A program made the position numbers and the translations under genes. 64,000 bases of DNA, taken from positions 1 through 64,000 of the forward strand of contig JABJKS010000118.1 in the NCBI GenBank assembly GCA_018660265.1. The letters are read 5' to 3'. This DNA is from Rhodospirillaceae bacterium (GTDB lineage Bacteria > Pseudomonadota > Alphaproteobacteria > GCA-2731375). Position 1 is the stretch's first letter. Each line of letters starts with the position of its first letter. Below the pieces are notes generated by a model. That model was not told the DNA's origin. It saw only the letters and a program-made list of their open reading frames with translations, and did not search any database. Shown here one piece after another: positions 24,421 through 35,400 of the stretch.

Positions 24421-25851
24421 ATGGGAGAGAGCGTGAAGCAACTGGCGGATAGAGAGATTGTTGGGCTGACGGCGGATAGCCGTTCGGTGGAGCCCGGCTA
24501 TCTGTTTGCCGCCTTACCCAGCAGCGTCGCCAGCAGTCCCCTGAATGGAGCCAATTTCGTGCCCGAGGCCTTGCGCCGGGGGGCGGCCGCACTTTTGGGG
24601 CCGCCCGGTTTGGCAGCCAATCTTGAAACCCCCATCGACGTGCCTGTTATAGAGGACGAAGATCCACGCCGCCGCCTGTCCCAACTGGCGGCGCGATTTT
24701 TTGCTGAACAACCACGCACCATTGTGGCCGTTACCGGAACTGCGGGGAAAAGCTCCGTCGCCGATTTCGTACGCCAGATCTGGCTTGCCATGGGCCTGTC
24801 AGGTGCCTCCATGGGTACCCTGGGCATTAACTCAACGCCGTTGCAGCGCCCTTTGGCGCATACGACACCAGACCCGGTGGTCTTGCACGAAGCCTTGCGT
24901 GACCTGGCCGCCGCGGGCGTGGACCATCTGGCATTGGAAGCCTCCAGCCATGGGTTGGAGCAGAGCCGGCTGGACTTCGTCAAGGTTATGGCTGCCGCCT
25001 TTACCAATCTATCCCGGGATCACCTGGACTATCACACCAACGAAGAAGCCTATTTGCAGGCCAAACTACATCTGTTCAAGGTTGTGATGGGGCCCGGCGG
25101 TACGGCAGTGCTACCTCATGGGCAGGATTTAACGGACCGTCTGCGCGCCGCCTGTCAGGCCAGGGCTCACAATATTTGGACGTTTGGCGCTGGTGGCGAT
25201 ATTGATTTGCGACAGCGGGAAATTTTCGGCACGGGGCAACGTCTGACCATTGCCGCGCAGGGTTTTGAGGCGACTTTGGATCTGCCCCTGATCGGTGCTT
25301 TTCAGGCTGATAATGTTTTATGCGCCATCTCTCTGGTATTGGCTTGCGGTGAAGGTCCCGAAGACGTCTTCACCGCCGCAGCGCAATTGACGGGCGTGCC
25401 AGGGCGATTGCAGGCGGTGGGCGGCCATGTCTATGTGGATTACGCCCATAAGCCGGAAGCGTTACGTGCCGCCATCGACGCCTTGCGCCCCCATACCAAA
25501 GGCCAATTGGTTGTCGTCTTTGGCTGTGGCGGAGATCGTGACAAAGGCAAACGCCCGATCATGGGTGCCATCGCTGACCAGCTTGCCGATCAGATCATTG
25601 TCACGGACGACAATCCACGCAGCGAAGATCCCAGCCTGATCCGGGCCGAGATTTTGTCTGCCTGTCCCGGTGCAGTGGAGATTGGCGACCGCGGCCTGGC
25701 CATTGCCACGGCCATAAGCGGGCTGGCGGCTGATGATGTTCTGCTGATTGCAGGTAAGGGGCATGAAACAGGGCAGACTGTAGCCGGCGTTACCCATCCA
25801 TTTGATGACCGGGATGTTGCCCGAAAAATTCTTGCGGAGGTGCGATCATGA
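24421..25851 (+). CDS. murE: UDP-MurNAc-L-Ala-D-Glu:meso-diaminopimelate ligase
   Basis: I start at ATG 24421 just after ftsI, which gives 476 aa; the frame extends back into ftsI but that part is a shadow. The ATP loop is VTGTAGKSSVADFV near residue 103, where Ala-Gly-Lys-Ser replaces the common Asn-Gly-Lys-Thr. The motif DNPRSEDP near residue 398 marks specificity for meso-diaminopimelate rather than lysine. It adds the third residue of the stem peptide in the cytoplasm. It overlaps murF by 4 nt. Confidence 0.95.
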   Translation: MGESVKQLADREIVGLTADSRSVEPGYLFAALPSSVASSPLNGANFVPEALRRGAAALLGPPGLAANLETPIDVPVIEDEDPRRRLSQLAARFFAEQPRTIVAVTGTAGKSSVADFVRQIWLAMGLSGASMGTLGINSTPLQRPLAHTTPDPVVLHEALRDLAAAGVDHLALEASSHGLEQSRLDFVKVMAAAFTNLSRDHLDYHTNEEAYLQAKLHLFKVVMGPGGTAVLPHGQDLTDRLRAACQARAHNIWTFGAGGDIDLRQREIFGTGQRLTIAAQGFEATLDLPLIGAFQADNVLCAISLVLACGEGPEDVFTAAAQLTGVPGRLQAVGGHVYVDYAHKPEALRAAIDALRPHTKGQLVVVFGCGGDRDKGKRPIMGAIADQLADQIIVTDDNPRSEDPSLIRAEILSACPGAVEIGDRGLAIATAISGLAADDVLLIAGKGHETGQTVAGVTHPFDDRDVARKILAEVRS

Positions 25852-27308
25852 ACACCTCCCCTCTATGGCAGGCAAGCGAAGCCGCCGCCGCTACGAATGG
25901 CCGCACCACTGGTGGGTGGAACGCTATTGGCGTTTCAATCGACAGCCGTACGGTGCAATCGGGCGATCTGTTCGTCGCTATCCAGGGCCCAAATTTTGAC
26001 GGTCATGGTTTCGTTGCCGATGCCATGGCTCGTGGTGCCGTGGCGGCCATGGTCAGCCGGGAACCCGATGGCGTTGATGCGGATGCACCTTTGTTGTGGG
26101 TCGATGATACCCTTGCCGGTTTGGAAGCCCTGGGGCGTGCCGCACGGCAACGCAGCAAGGCCCAAATTGTGGCGGTCACCGGCAGTGTGGGCAAAACCGG
26201 TACCAAGGAAGCGTTGTTTCAGGCCCTGGCCCGCAGTGCGTCAACCCATGCCTCCAAGGGTAATTTGAACAATCATTGGGGCGCACCGTTAAGCCTGGCG
26301 CGGATGCCACGGGATAGCCAATTCGGCGTCTTCGAATTGGGCATGAACCATGCAGGCGAGATTGCACCGCTTAGCCAGCTGGTCCGCCCGCATGTTGTCA
26401 TCATCACCAATGTGGAACCGGTGCATCTTGAGTTTTTCTCCTCCCTCAGCCAGATCGCCGATGCCAAGGCCGAGATTTTTGAGGGGCTGGAGCCAGATGG
26501 CGTTGCGATCCTGAACCGGGACAATGGCCTTTACGAGCATTTGGCGGCAGCGGCGAAGGCTGCCGGTGTCGGCCGTATCGTCTCCTTCGGGGCTCACAAT
26601 GAGGCCCAGGCCCGCCTGATCGGTTTGGCGCAACATCCCACCTGCAACTGTATCTCCGCCGATATCGACGGACAGGCCGTGACCTACAAAGTGGGCGCGC
26701 CGGGCCGTCATTGGGCCATCAACAGCCTGGCCGTACTGGCCGCCGTCCGTGCCCTGGGCGCGGATCTGGGTCTGGCCGCTCTGGCCATGGCCGATGTTGT
26801 GGCGCCCAAGGGCCGCGGCGAACGCCATGTCATCGCCTATGACGAGGGCACGTTGCTGGTCATTGATGAAAGCTATAACGCATCCCCCGTCGCCATGACC
26901 GCTGCTATTCAGACACTCGGTGTGGGTGGGGATGAGGTGTTGGCGAAGGGCCGGCGCATTGCCGTGCTGGGGGATATGTTGGAATTGGGTCCGACCTCGC
27001 CCGCGCTACATGCGGAGTTGGTGCCCGCTTTGGTCGAAGCCGGGGTTGACCGGGTTTTCGCCTGTGGTCCCCAGATGAAGCATCTGTTTGATGCCCTGCC
27101 TCGGCATATGCGCACACAACACGAAGAAACCGCCCAGGTCTTGGTGGCAAAAGTCATGGCCGCTGTACAGCCCGGCGATACGGTTCTGATAAAAGGCTCC
27201 CTTGGCATGGCCATGGCACCCATCGTTCAGGCCCTGTGTGGTTTGGGTGAGGACATTTCCGTGACGTCCCATGCCGCTACTTTGGCCAACGGCAACGGCA
27301 ACGGCTAG
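25848..27308 (+). CDS. murF: UDP-MurNAc-tripeptide:D-Ala-D-Ala ligase
   Basis: This 486-aa Mur ligase has an N-terminal domain with SIDSRTVQSGDLFVAIQG near residue 29, the ATP loop VTGSVGKTGTKEAL near residue 108, NLNNHWGAPLSLARM, and ELGMNHAGEIAPLSQLVRPH near residue 163. The C-terminal domain has LLVIDESYNASPVAMTAAI. It attaches D-Ala-D-Ala made by Ddl (also in this cluster) to complete the pentapeptide. The very C-terminus is a short Asn-Gly run (ANGNGNG) coded by a simple repeat. Confidence 0.96.
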   Translation: MNTSPLWQASEAAAATNGRTTGGWNAIGVSIDSRTVQSGDLFVAIQGPNFDGHGFVADAMARGAVAAMVSREPDGVDADAPLLWVDDTLAGLEALGRAARQRSKAQIVAVTGSVGKTGTKEALFQALARSASTHASKGNLNNHWGAPLSLARMPRDSQFGVFELGMNHAGEIAPLSQLVRPHVVIITNVEPVHLEFFSSLSQIADAKAEIFEGLEPDGVAILNRDNGLYEHLAAAAKAAGVGRIVSFGAHNEAQARLIGLAQHPTCNCISADIDGQAVTYKVGAPGRHWAINSLAVLAAVRALGADLGLAALAMADVVAPKGRGERHVIAYDEGTLLVIDESYNASPVAMTAAIQTLGVGGDEVLAKGRRIAVLGDMLELGPTSPALHAELVPALVEAGVDRVFACGPQMKHLFDALPRHMRTQHEETAQVLVAKVMAAVQPGDTVLIKGSLGMAMAPIVQALCGLGEDISVTSHAATLANGNGNG

Positions 27309-27317
27309 GGGGCGGGC

Positions 27318-28406
27318 ATGCTTTTCAACCTACTTTACCCCCTGGCTGAAGATTTCAGAATTTTCAATCTGTTCCGCTATCTGACCTTTCGCACAGGCGC
27401 GGCGGTGATGACCGCGTTGATCATCAGTTTTATTGTAGGGCCACCCCTGATCCGCTGGTTACGCAGCAAACAGGGACGGGGCCAGCCGATCCGGGATGAC
27501 GGCCCGGAACGCCATATCGTCGCCAAACAGGGAACGCCCACCATGGGCGGCTTCCTGATCCTGTTGGCATTATCTGTTTCGACGTTGTTGTGGGCGGATT
27601 TAAGCAACCAGTTCGTCTGGGCCGTTCTGTTGGTCACTGCGGGCTTTGGCTTGATCGGTTTCGCCGATGATTATCTGAAAGTGACCCAAGCCAATGTGCG
27701 CGGCCTGCCGGGGAAGCTGAAGCTGATCCTGGAGCTTATTGTCGCCGTCGTTGCCACCATCTGGATTATTTCGTTCCAACCGGACGGACTTTCCCACCAC
27801 CTGGCGCTGCCGTTCTTCAAAGACCTGTTGTTCGATTTGGGTCTGTTCTTCATACCCTTCGGGGCCCTGGTCATGGTTGGATCATCCAATGCCGTGAACC
27901 TGACGGACGGCCTGGACGGCCTGGCCATCGGGCCGTTGATCATTGCCGCCTCCGCCTTTGCCTTGATCGCCTATCTTTGCGGTAATGTGGTTTTCTCAGG
28001 TTACCTGCAACTCCACGCCGTGCCTGGCGCGGGCGAGTTGGCGGTCTATTGCGGTGCGCTCGTTGGTGCCGGTTTAGGCTTTTTGTGGTTCAACGCGCCG
28101 CCCGCCATGGTCTTCATGGGCGATACGGGCAGTTTGTCTCTGGGTGGTGGTTTGGGCGCGATTGCCGTTGTCACCAAGAACGAAATGGTTTTAGGCATTA
28201 TCGGTGGATTGTTCGTCTTGGAGACTGTCTCGGTCATTGTGCAGGTGGCATCCTTCAAGATGACCGGCCGGCGGGTCTTCCGCATGGCACCCCTGCATCA
28301 TCACTACGAACAAAAAGGCTGGGCAGAGCCGACCATCGTGATCCGGTTCTGGATCATCGCCGTCATCCTGGCCTTGGTCGGCCTGGCAACGTTGAAGTTG
28401 CGGTAA
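27318..28406 (+). CDS. mraY: Phospho-N-acetylmuramoyl-pentapeptide-transferase
   Basis: This 362-aa integral membrane protein has about ten segments. MraY motifs are in order: [13 protein letters not shown] near residue 74, [19 protein letters not shown] near residue 115 with the Asp pair, [14 protein letters not shown] near residue 195, and [20 protein letters not shown] near residue 321. It transfers phospho-MurNAc-pentapeptide to undecaprenyl phosphate, giving lipid I. The spacing to murF (9 nt) and murD (3 nt) fits one operon. Confidence 0.97.
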   Translation: MLFNLLYPLAEDFRIFNLFRYLTFRTGAAVMTALIISFIVGPPLIRWLRSKQGRGQPIRDDGPERHIVAKQGTPTMGGFLILLALSVSTLLWADLSNQFVWAVLLVTAGFGLIGFADDYLKVTQANVRGLPGKLKLILELIVAVVATIWIISFQPDGLSHHLALPFFKDLLFDLGLFFIPFGALVMVGSSNAVNLTDGLDGLAIGPLIIAASAFALIAYLCGNVVFSGYLQLHAVPGAGELAVYCGALVGAGLGFLWFNAPPAMVFMGDTGSLSLGGGLGAIAVVTKNEMVLGIIGGLFVLETVSVIVQVASFKMTGRRVFRMAPLHHHYEQKGWAEPTIVIRFWIIAVILALVGLATLKLR

Positions 28407-28409
28407 ACA

Positions 28410-29840
28410 ATGATCACAATTACCGCATATAGAGATAAACCGGTCGCCGTATTCGGCCTTGGACGCACGGGCCTGTCTGTTGTCGGTGCCTTGGTCAGTG
28501 GTGGTGCCCGCGTTCTGGTCTGGGATGACGATCCAAACCGCCGCTCCGATGCGGTGAAACTTGGTGCCGTACCCGTGCAGCCGACCGAGGAAGGTTGGCA
28601 AGGTATTGTCGCCCTGGTGTTAAGCCCCGGGGTACCTCTAACCCACCCGAAGCCCCATATGGTGGTTGCCTTGGCGGAACGTTTAGGGGCCGAGGTTCTG
28701 GGCGATATAGAGCTGTTTGCCCGCACCCGGCCTGAAGCGGCGGTTGCGGCCATTACGGGCACCAACGGGAAATCAACCACCACCTCCCTGTTGGCACATA
28801 TTCTGACCACGGCGGGACGACGGGTAGAGGCAGGCGCGAACCTGGGCCGCCCGGTTTTGGATTTCGCTGTGTTGCGTGCCGGCGATGCCTACGTGCTGGA
28901 ACTGTCATCCTACCAGATTGATCTGACGATCGGTTTGCGTCCCCAGGTGGTCGCGTTGATGAATATCAGCCCGGACCATCTGGATCGCCACGGCGGTATG
29001 GATGGTTATGTCGCGGCGAAGCGCCGGTTGTTGGAAATGGCCTGTCCGGATGCCACTTTGATCATCGGTACTGACGATGAATGGTCCGCGCAACTGAGCC
29101 GGGATCTGACGGCATCAGGGCGCAAGGTGATCGAAGTCTCGGTTGTTCGGGAATTGACAGACGGTCTGTTTGCCCGTGATGGCAAGCTGTATCGGGGCGG
29201 CGATGCAAACCCACTGGCTGACCTGAACGGCATTGATACCCTGCGCGGGGCGCACAACTGGCAAAATGCCGCCGTAGCTTTCGCCATGGCGGAGGCATTG
29301 GGCCTGACGCCTGATCAGATCGAGCCCACATTGGCCGGTTTCGCCGGCCTGCCCCATCGCATGGAAGTTGTGGCACGGCATGGGGATATCCTGTTCGTCA
29401 ATGACAGCAAAGCGACCAACGCAGAGGCCGCAGCCCATGCATTGGCCGCATATGACGACATTTATTGGATTGCGGGCGGTATCGCCAAACAGGGCGGCAT
29501 CGCTACCCTTGCGCCGCTATTTAGTAATCTGTCCAAGGCTTACCTGATTGGTGAAGCTGCGGCATCGTTCGCGGACAGCTTGGATGGTTCTGTATCGCAT
29601 GTCATATCGGGTGATATGGCTACGGCTGTGCATGGTGCCTATGAGGATGCCCAGGCCTCAGGTGGGGGGGTCATCCTGTTATCACCGGCCTGCGCCAGCT
29701 TTGACCAGTTCGATAGTTTCGAAGCCCGCGGCGATCAATTCCGTGCCCTGGCACAAGGCATTCAGGGCAACGGAAATAGCAACGGCAACACCCGTCATTC
29801 GGACCAGAACCGCCGCCGCGCGGCGGGAGGGGCCAGATGA
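28410..29840 (+). CDS. murD: UDP-MurNAc-L-alanine:D-glutamate ligase
   Basis: This 476-aa ligase starts with VAVFGLGRTGLSVVGALVSG, the nucleotide-sugar domain, then ITGTNGKSTTTSLLAHIL near residue 114 (ATP loop), LELSSYQIDLT, and MNISPDHLDRHGGMDGYVAA near residue 182. The C-terminal domain has LPHRMEVVARHGDILFVNDS and ends in an Asn-rich low-complexity tail (GNSNGNTRHSDQNRRRA). It adds the second residue of the stem peptide. It overlaps ftsW by 4 nt. Confidence 0.96.
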   Translation: MITITAYRDKPVAVFGLGRTGLSVVGALVSGGARVLVWDDDPNRRSDAVKLGAVPVQPTEEGWQGIVALVLSPGVPLTHPKPHMVVALAERLGAEVLGDIELFARTRPEAAVAAITGTNGKSTTTSLLAHILTTAGRRVEAGANLGRPVLDFAVLRAGDAYVLELSSYQIDLTIGLRPQVVALMNISPDHLDRHGGMDGYVAAKRRLLEMACPDATLIIGTDDEWSAQLSRDLTASGRKVIEVSVVRELTDGLFARDGKLYRGGDANPLADLNGIDTLRGAHNWQNAAVAFAMAEALGLTPDQIEPTLAGFAGLPHRMEVVARHGDILFVNDSKATNAEAAAHALAAYDDIYWIAGGIAKQGGIATLAPLFSNLSKAYLIGEAAASFADSLDGSVSHVISGDMATAVHGAYEDAQASGGGVILLSPACASFDQFDSFEARGDQFRALAQGIQGNGNSNGNTRHSDQNRRRAAGGAR

Positions 29841-30961
29841 TGTCCTTTGCCCGCACCGATACATCCCTTGTGGGCCGCTGGTGGTGGACCGTTGATCGCT
29901 GGACCCTGTTGGCGGTGGCCCTGTTGATCGCCATCGGTAGTTTGCTGACCCTGGCCGCCAGTCCGGCCGTGGCGGAACGTTTAAATCTGCAAAGTCAGCA
30001 TTTTGTTCTGCGCCAAATGATCTTTCTGCCCCTGGCCGTGACCGTGATGTTCGTCGTGTCATTGATGAGCCCGCGCGGCGTGCGCCGTATTTCCGTGGTT
30101 GGCCTTGGCATCAGCCTGCTGTTGGTCATCGCAACGTTGTCCCTCGGCGCCGAGATCAAGGGTGCGACCCGGTGGCTGCAGTTTGCCGGCCTGTCCATTC
30201 AACCCTCCGAATTCGTCAAACCCTGTTTTGCCGTCGTGGCGGCCTGGATGCTGGCAGAGCAACGGCGGCGCGAAGGGGTGCCGGGTGGTCTGATCTGCTG
30301 CGGCCTCTTTATTCTGGTCGCCTCTCTGTTGGTGCTGCAACCTGATTTCGGCATGACCGCCGTTGTCGCCATGGTCTGGTTCGGGCAATGTTTCATTGCC
30401 GGGTTATCCATGCTTTGGATAGCTATTCTGGTTGGCCTTGGGCTGGTTGGCGCGGTTGCGGCCTATGCCACCATTCCCCACGTGGCCAGCCGCATCGACC
30501 GTTTCCTTGATCCCGCCAGCGGCGACAGCTATCAGATTGATCGGGCCATGGACGCCTTTGGCCAGGGTGGCCTGTTGGGCCGGGGCCCGGGCGAAGGCAT
30601 GGTAAAACGGGTTCTGCCCGATGCCCACACGGATTTCATCTTCTCTGTTGCAGGCGAAGAATTCGGCCTGATCGCCTGTCTGATCATTGTCGCCCTGTTC
30701 GGTTTTATCACTCTGCGCGGTTTCGCCAGATTACTGCGGGAAGACGATCTGTTCATCCTGCTGGCTGCGGCGGGATTGCTCACCCAGTTCGGGTTGCAGG
30801 CGGTGATCAATATTGGCGTGAACCTAAACCTGTTGCCTACCAAGGGCATGACGTTGCCGTTCATCTCTTACGGGGGGTCGTCCCTGTTGGCCCTGGCGTT
30901 GGCCATGGGTATGGTCTTGGCCCTGACCAGGCGGCGTCCCAATCTTGCGGGGCTGCCATGA
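29837..30961 (+). CDS. ftsW: Peptidoglycan glycosyltransferase FtsW (SEDS family)
   Basis: This 374-aa protein has about ten membrane segments. SEDS hallmarks are GATRWLQFAGLSIQPSEFVK near residue 111, the segment IDRAMDAFGQGGLLGRGPGE near residue 234, and the terminal LPTKGMTLPFISYGGSSLLA near residue 332. It polymerises lipid II at the division site with FtsI, whose gene is six genes upstream. It is distinguished from RodA by its dcw location. It overlaps murD and murG by 4 nt each. Confidence 0.96.
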   Translation: MMSFARTDTSLVGRWWWTVDRWTLLAVALLIAIGSLLTLAASPAVAERLNLQSQHFVLRQMIFLPLAVTVMFVVSLMSPRGVRRISVVGLGISLLLVIATLSLGAEIKGATRWLQFAGLSIQPSEFVKPCFAVVAAWMLAEQRRREGVPGGLICCGLFILVASLLVLQPDFGMTAVVAMVWFGQCFIAGLSMLWIAILVGLGLVGAVAAYATIPHVASRIDRFLDPASGDSYQIDRAMDAFGQGGLLGRGPGEGMVKRVLPDAHTDFIFSVAGEEFGLIACLIIVALFGFITLRGFARLLREDDLFILLAAAGLLTQFGLQAVINIGVNLNLLPTKGMTLPFISYGGSSLLALALAMGMVLALTRRRPNLAGLP

Positions 30962-32088
30962 CTCGTAAACTGAACGCCCCAATTATGCTGGCAGCGGGTG
31001 GCACCGGTGGTCATGTCTTTCCGGCCCAGGCCCTGGCGGCAGAGTTAGACCGTCGCGGCAGGGCAGTGGACATCGTCACTGATCGCCGTGGCGATGATTA
31101 CAGTGGACAGTTTCCAGGCCGCACCGTTCACCAGATTACCTCCGCCACACCATCGGGGCGTGGCCTGATGGGCAAGGCGGCTGCGGTGATAAATATCGCC
31201 CTGGGCACTCTGCAGGCCCGGCGGTTGATCCGTCAGGTTGCACCGGCTGCCGTGGTCGGCTTTGGTGGTTATCCTTCGTTGCCGACTATGCTGGCGGCGA
31301 TAACGTTGTCTGTGCCCCGCGCCATACATGAACAGAATGCGGTTCTGGGCCGGGTTAATCGCCTGATTGCCAGCCGGATGGATGCCATTGCAACGTCATT
31401 CCCGGTCACACAAGGCCTGCCGGAAAAAGACGCGCAGCCACAGTTGGTTACGGGCAATCCGGTGCGCGATGACGTGCAAGCGTTGGCAAATCAGGCTTAT
31501 AACGCGCCAAAAATTGATGGGCCGTTCGAGCTTTTGATTTTCGGCGGTAGTCAGGGCGCGCGGAAATTCAGTCAGGTCATACCAGCTGCCCTGTTGGCTT
31601 TGCCCGCGGCCCTGCGCCGGCGTTTGGAGGTCGTGCAGCAATGCCGCCCGGAAGACCTTGATGCCGTTCGCGAGGTCTATACCAAGGCCGATATCAGGGC
31701 AGAGACGGCAGTTTTCTTCGACGATATGCCCGCCCGCCTGGCAACGGCCCATCTGGTCATCGCGCGCAGTGGCGCAGGCACGGTCAGTGAATTGGCTATG
31801 GCCGGGCGGCCCAGCATATTGGTGCCCTATGCCCATGCGACAGACGATCATCAAAGCCGTAATGCGGAAGTTTTGAGCTCTGCGGGAGGTGCCTGGGTGC
31901 TGCCGGAGGCGGATTTGGCGGTGCCTGTGTTGACCGAGCATTTGGCAAAATTGATGAACCAGCCGGAATCGCTGGCAGAAGCGGCAAAGGCGGCAAAAGG
32001 CCGCGCGCAACCGAATGCGGCGGCGCAGTTGGCGGAGTTGGTGTTGGCCCTTGCCGACCATGATGAGAATGGGAGGGCGGCTGCATGA
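30958..32088 (+). CDS. murG: Undecaprenyldiphospho-muramoylpentapeptide N-acetylglucosaminyltransferase
   Basis: This 376-aa GT-B glycosyltransferase has the glycine-rich loop [20 protein letters not shown] near residue 11, [15 protein letters not shown] and [15 protein letters not shown] near residue 122, and a UDP-GlcNAc-binding C-domain with [20 protein letters not shown] near residue 194 and [20 protein letters not shown] near residue 267. It converts lipid I to lipid II on the inner face of the membrane. Confidence 0.97.
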   Translation: MTRKLNAPIMLAAGGTGGHVFPAQALAAELDRRGRAVDIVTDRRGDDYSGQFPGRTVHQITSATPSGRGLMGKAAAVINIALGTLQARRLIRQVAPAAVVGFGGYPSLPTMLAAITLSVPRAIHEQNAVLGRVNRLIASRMDAIATSFPVTQGLPEKDAQPQLVTGNPVRDDVQALANQAYNAPKIDGPFELLIFGGSQGARKFSQVIPAALLALPAALRRRLEVVQQCRPEDLDAVREVYTKADIRAETAVFFDDMPARLATAHLVIARSGAGTVSELAMAGRPSILVPYAHATDDHQSRNAEVLSSAGGAWVLPEADLAVPVLTEHLAKLMNQPESLAEAAKAAKGRAQPNAAAQLAELVLALADHDENGRAAA

Positions 32089-33509
32089 GAGCCCTGCCAT
32101 TGGACATCGGGGTCATTCACTTTGTCGGTATCGGCGGCATCGGGATGAGCGGTATTGCCGAGGTCATGCATAATCTGGGCTATCAGGTACAGGGTAGCGA
32201 CCAGTCCGAAGGCGCCAATGTGGTCCGCCTGCGGGACCTCGGTGTCAGGGCAATGATCGGCCATAGGTCGGAAAATCTGGGCGAAGCCCGGGTGGTCGTG
32301 ATCTCGTCCGCCGTAAAGCCGGACAATCCCGAAGTTGTTGCCGCCCGGGAGGCGATGATCCCCGTGGTGCGCCGGGCCGAAATGCTGGCAGAGCTGATGC
32401 GCCTGAAATGGGCCATCGCGGTCGGCGGCACCCACGGCAAGACAACGACGACCTCCATGGTCGCGGCCATCCTCGATGGGGCCGACTATGACCCGACGGT
32501 GATCAACGGCGGCATCATTAACGCCTATGGCACCAATGCCCGCCTGGGTGAGGGTGAATGGATGGTGGTGGAGGCGGATGAGAGCGACGGCAGTTTTACC
32601 AAATTGCCCGCGACCATCGCCATCGTCACGAACATGGATCCCGAACATCTGGATTTCTATGGCGACTTCGAAACCGAACGTGCCGCCTTTCAAAGTTTCA
32701 TCGAAAATCTGCCCTTCTATGGCTTTGCCGTGATGTGCCTTGATCATACGGAGGTTCAGGCCTTGATCGGTCGCATCTCGGACCGGCGCATCGTGACCTA
32801 TGGGTTTAGTCCCCAGGCTGCCGTGCGTGGTGTTGATCTTCACGCCTCGGCCAACGGGATGCATTTCGATGTTGCCATTACGGATCGGGTCAGTAACGAA
32901 ACCCGCCTGATCCAGGGTTTCCATCTACCCATGCATGGGGACCACAACGTCCTGAATGCCCTGGCAGCCATCGCCGTGGCCCAGGAAATGAAGATCGCCG
33001 ATGAAGTATTGATTGCCTCTCTGGCCGGCTTTGCGGGCGTCAAACGACGCTTTACCAAGACCGGTGAAGTGGGCGGCGTAACGGTAATCGATGACTATGG
33101 CCATCACCCGGTGGAGATCGCCGCCGTGTTGCATGCCGCTCGTGCTGCCTGTGAGGGGCGCATTGTGGCCGTCGTACAGCCGCATCGATATACCCGCCTG
33201 CGTGATCTGTTTGAAGAATTCTGCACCTGCTTTAACGATGCGGATACGGTCATTGTGGCGCATGTTCATGCTGCCGGTGAAACGCCCATTGAGGATATGG
33301 ACCGGGACGCCTTGATCCAAGGTCTGCTGGCCCGTGGTCATCGCCGGGTGCTGCCTTTGGATGATCCGGAAGATTTGGCGCCATTGGTTGCCGATGAAAC
33401 CAACGGCGGCGACATGGTTGTCTGCCTTGGTGCCGGCACCATTACCGCCTGGGCAAATGCCCTGCCGCAAAGCCTATCCGCCCTGGAAACGGGGGTGGCT
33501 GCGTCATGA
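32085..33509 (+). CDS. murC: UDP-N-acetylmuramate:L-alanine ligase
   Basis: This 474-aa ligase begins [20 protein letters not shown], then has the ATP loop [18 protein letters not shown] near residue 113, [20 protein letters not shown] and [12 protein letters not shown] near residue 186, and in the C-domain [18 protein letters not shown] near residue 336 and [15 protein letters not shown]. It adds the first amino acid of the stem peptide. It is followed by murB, the enzyme supplying its substrate, with a 4-nt overlap. Confidence 0.97.
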   Translation: MRALPLDIGVIHFVGIGGIGMSGIAEVMHNLGYQVQGSDQSEGANVVRLRDLGVRAMIGHRSENLGEARVVVISSAVKPDNPEVVAAREAMIPVVRRAEMLAELMRLKWAIAVGGTHGKTTTTSMVAAILDGADYDPTVINGGIINAYGTNARLGEGEWMVVEADESDGSFTKLPATIAIVTNMDPEHLDFYGDFETERAAFQSFIENLPFYGFAVMCLDHTEVQALIGRISDRRIVTYGFSPQAAVRGVDLHASANGMHFDVAITDRVSNETRLIQGFHLPMHGDHNVLNALAAIAVAQEMKIADEVLIASLAGFAGVKRRFTKTGEVGGVTVIDDYGHHPVEIAAVLHAARAACEGRIVAVVQPHRYTRLRDLFEEFCTCFNDADTVIVAHVHAAGETPIEDMDRDALIQGLLARGHRRVLPLDDPEDLAPLVADETNGGDMVVCLGAGTITAWANALPQSLSALETGVAAS

Positions 33510-34483
33510 TGTCGGCAGAACAAAACCGCCCAACCCTGCTGTCCCGCCTGCCGGAGGTGCGCGGACGCTTTATTGAGCATGTGGATCTTTCCGGCAGCAC
33601 ATGGTTCCGCGTCGGTGGCGCTGCGGATGTTGTTTTCCGGCCCGCGGATACCGCCGATCTGGCAGGTTTCCTGGCCAATTGTCCCAAGGATATCCCCCGC
33701 ACGGTCATCGGTCTGGGTTCGAACCTGTTGATCCGGGATGGTGGGGTGCGCGGCGTTGTCATTCGCCTTGATCGTGAATTCGCGCAGATCGATGTGGATG
33801 GCGAACTGGTGACGGCAGGGGCCGGTGCCCTGGATGTCAATCTGGCGAGAATTTGCCGCGATGCGGGATTGGTTGGTTTTGAGTTCATGCGCGGCATTCC
33901 CGGCACCATTGGCGGTGGTCTGCGGATGAATGCCGGGGCCTATGGCAGGGCATTTCGTGACGTTCTTGTTTGGGCCGAGGCGGTTGATGCTGCTGGTACG
34001 ACGCATAAAATGATGGCCGACGACTTGGACCTTGGCTATCGCCAATGCGGTGCGCCGGAAGATTGGATTTTCACCGTCGCGCAATTCCGGGGCCGGTTTG
34101 GTGACAGGGCGGAAATCAGCGCCCGTATGCAGGAGGTTCGCCAGGCCCGCAAGGACAGCCAGCCGGTCAATACGCGGACGGGCGGCAGCACCTTTAAGAA
34201 TCCGGGCAGCGACAACCCCAATAGCACCAAAGCATGGGAGCTTGTTGATCACGCGGGCTGCCGGGGCCTGGTGCGCGGTGGTGCCATGGTCTCGGAGTTG
34301 CATTGTAATTTCCTGATTAACACGGGCACGGCGACGGCGGCTGATCTGGAAGCCTTGGGCGAGGAAGTGCGCCGCCGGGTCCAGGCCCACAGCGGCGTTA
34401 TGCTGCAATGGGAAATCCGCCGGATTGGCGAATATGGCCCCGACGACACACCGGAACTGGTGTTGACGGAGGTGGTGCCATGA
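33506..34483 (+). CDS. murB: UDP-N-acetylenolpyruvoylglucosamine reductase
   Basis: This 325-aa flavoenzyme has [18 protein letters not shown] near residue 31, the FAD loop [20 protein letters not shown] near residue 70, [20 protein letters not shown] near residue 130, and [12 protein letters not shown] with the C-terminal [20 protein letters not shown] near residue 262. It reduces enolpyruvyl-UDP-GlcNAc to UDP-MurNAc with NADPH. The SELHCNF segment carries Cys where many relatives have Ala or Gly, probably neutral. Confidence 0.96.
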   Translation: MMSAEQNRPTLLSRLPEVRGRFIEHVDLSGSTWFRVGGAADVVFRPADTADLAGFLANCPKDIPRTVIGLGSNLLIRDGGVRGVVIRLDREFAQIDVDGELVTAGAGALDVNLARICRDAGLVGFEFMRGIPGTIGGGLRMNAGAYGRAFRDVLVWAEAVDAAGTTHKMMADDLDLGYRQCGAPEDWIFTVAQFRGRFGDRAEISARMQEVRQARKDSQPVNTRTGGSTFKNPGSDNPNSTKAWELVDHAGCRGLVRGGAMVSELHCNFLINTGTATAADLEALGEEVRRRVQAHSGVMLQWEIRRIGEYGPDDTPELVLTEVVP

Positions 34484-35400
34484 GCAGGCAGCGTACCCAT
34501 GTCGCAGTTCTGATGGGTGGATGGTCGGCGGAACGCCCTGTATCCCTCAGCACCGGTGCGGAATGTGCCGTGGCACTGCGCACGGCAGGATATCAGGTTA
34601 GCGAAATTGATGCCGACCCGAGCTTGGCCGAGCAATTGCGGGCCGCGAAGCCCGATGTCGTATTTAATGCTTTGCATGGCCGCTGGGGCGAAGATGGTTG
34701 TGTCCAGGGGCTGTTGGAATTCATGGGCCTGCCCTACACCCATTCAGGCGTCCGTGCTTCTGCCGTGGCGATGCATAAGCCATCGTCCCTGGCGGTCTTC
34801 CGCGCCAATAAAATTCCCTGCCCGGAAGGTTGCTTGACGACAGTCGCAGCGGTGAATGAAAAAGACCCCCTGCCGCGCCCCTTCGTGGTGAAGCCGCCCA
34901 GTGAAGGCTCCACCTTCGGCGTGCGGATCGTTCGCAGTGGCGATAATAATCCCCCCATTGGTGCGGATTGGCAGTTTGGCGACGATGTATTGGCCGAATG
35001 CTTTATTCCGGGACGGGAGTTGACCGTGGCGGTGATGGATGGCCGCGCCTTGGGCGTTACCGAGATTAAGACCGACGACGGCTTTTACGATTACAAAGCT
35101 AAATATTCCGATGGCGGCTCCCAACATCTGCTGCCCGCCCCAATCCATGCCGACGTCTATGCCCAGGCTCTGGAGCTATCGGAGCGGGCCCATGCCGCCC
35201 TGGGCTGTCGTGGTGTCAGCCGGGCCGATTTCCGTTACGACGATACCGCCGGAGAGCCGGGCAATCTTTATATGCTGGAGGTCAATACGCAGCCCGGTAT
35301 GACACCAACCTCGTTGGTGCCGGAGCTGGCCGCTCATTGCGAAATTGATTTCCCCGCCCTGGTGCGCTGGATGGTGGAGGATGCCGGATGCGCGCGCTAA
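34480..35400 (+). CDS. ddl: D-alanine:D-alanine ligase
   Basis: The start is ATG 34480, overlapping the murB stop; longer versions of the frame lie inside murB. The 306-aa ATP-grasp protein has VLMGGWSAERPVSLSTG, ALHGRWGEDGCVQGLLEFMG near residue 64, YTHSGVRASAVAMHK, VVKPPSEGSTFGV near residue 138, and NTQPGMTPTSLVPELAA near residue 268. It makes D-Ala-D-Ala for MurF. Its length and text fit the DdlB type found in dcw clusters. Confidence 0.96.
   Translation: MSRQRTHVAVLMGGWSAERPVSLSTGAECAVALRTAGYQVSEIDADPSLAEQLRAAKPDVVFNALHGRWGEDGCVQGLLEFMGLPYTHSGVRASAVAMHKPSSLAVFRANKIPCPEGCLTTVAAVNEKDPLPRPFVVKPPSEGSTFGVRIVRSGDNNPPIGADWQFGDDVLAECFIPGRELTVAVMDGRALGVTEIKTDDGFYDYKAKYSDGGSQHLLPAPIHADVYAQALELSERAHAALGCRGVSRADFRYDDTAGEPGNLYMLEVNTQPGMTPTSLVPELAAHCEIDFPALVRWMVEDAGCAR

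Noticed and set aside
31851-32924. A 357-codon open frame on the minus strand across murG and murC
   Set aside because: It lies wholly opposite two clear Mur genes, its protein is His/Gly/Asp-rich without known motifs, and long antisense frames are expected in GC-rich coding DNA.
33338-34408. A 356-codon minus-strand frame opposite murB
   Set aside because: It is a mirror of murB codon usage with no ribosome binding site or recognisable domain; treated as a shadow.
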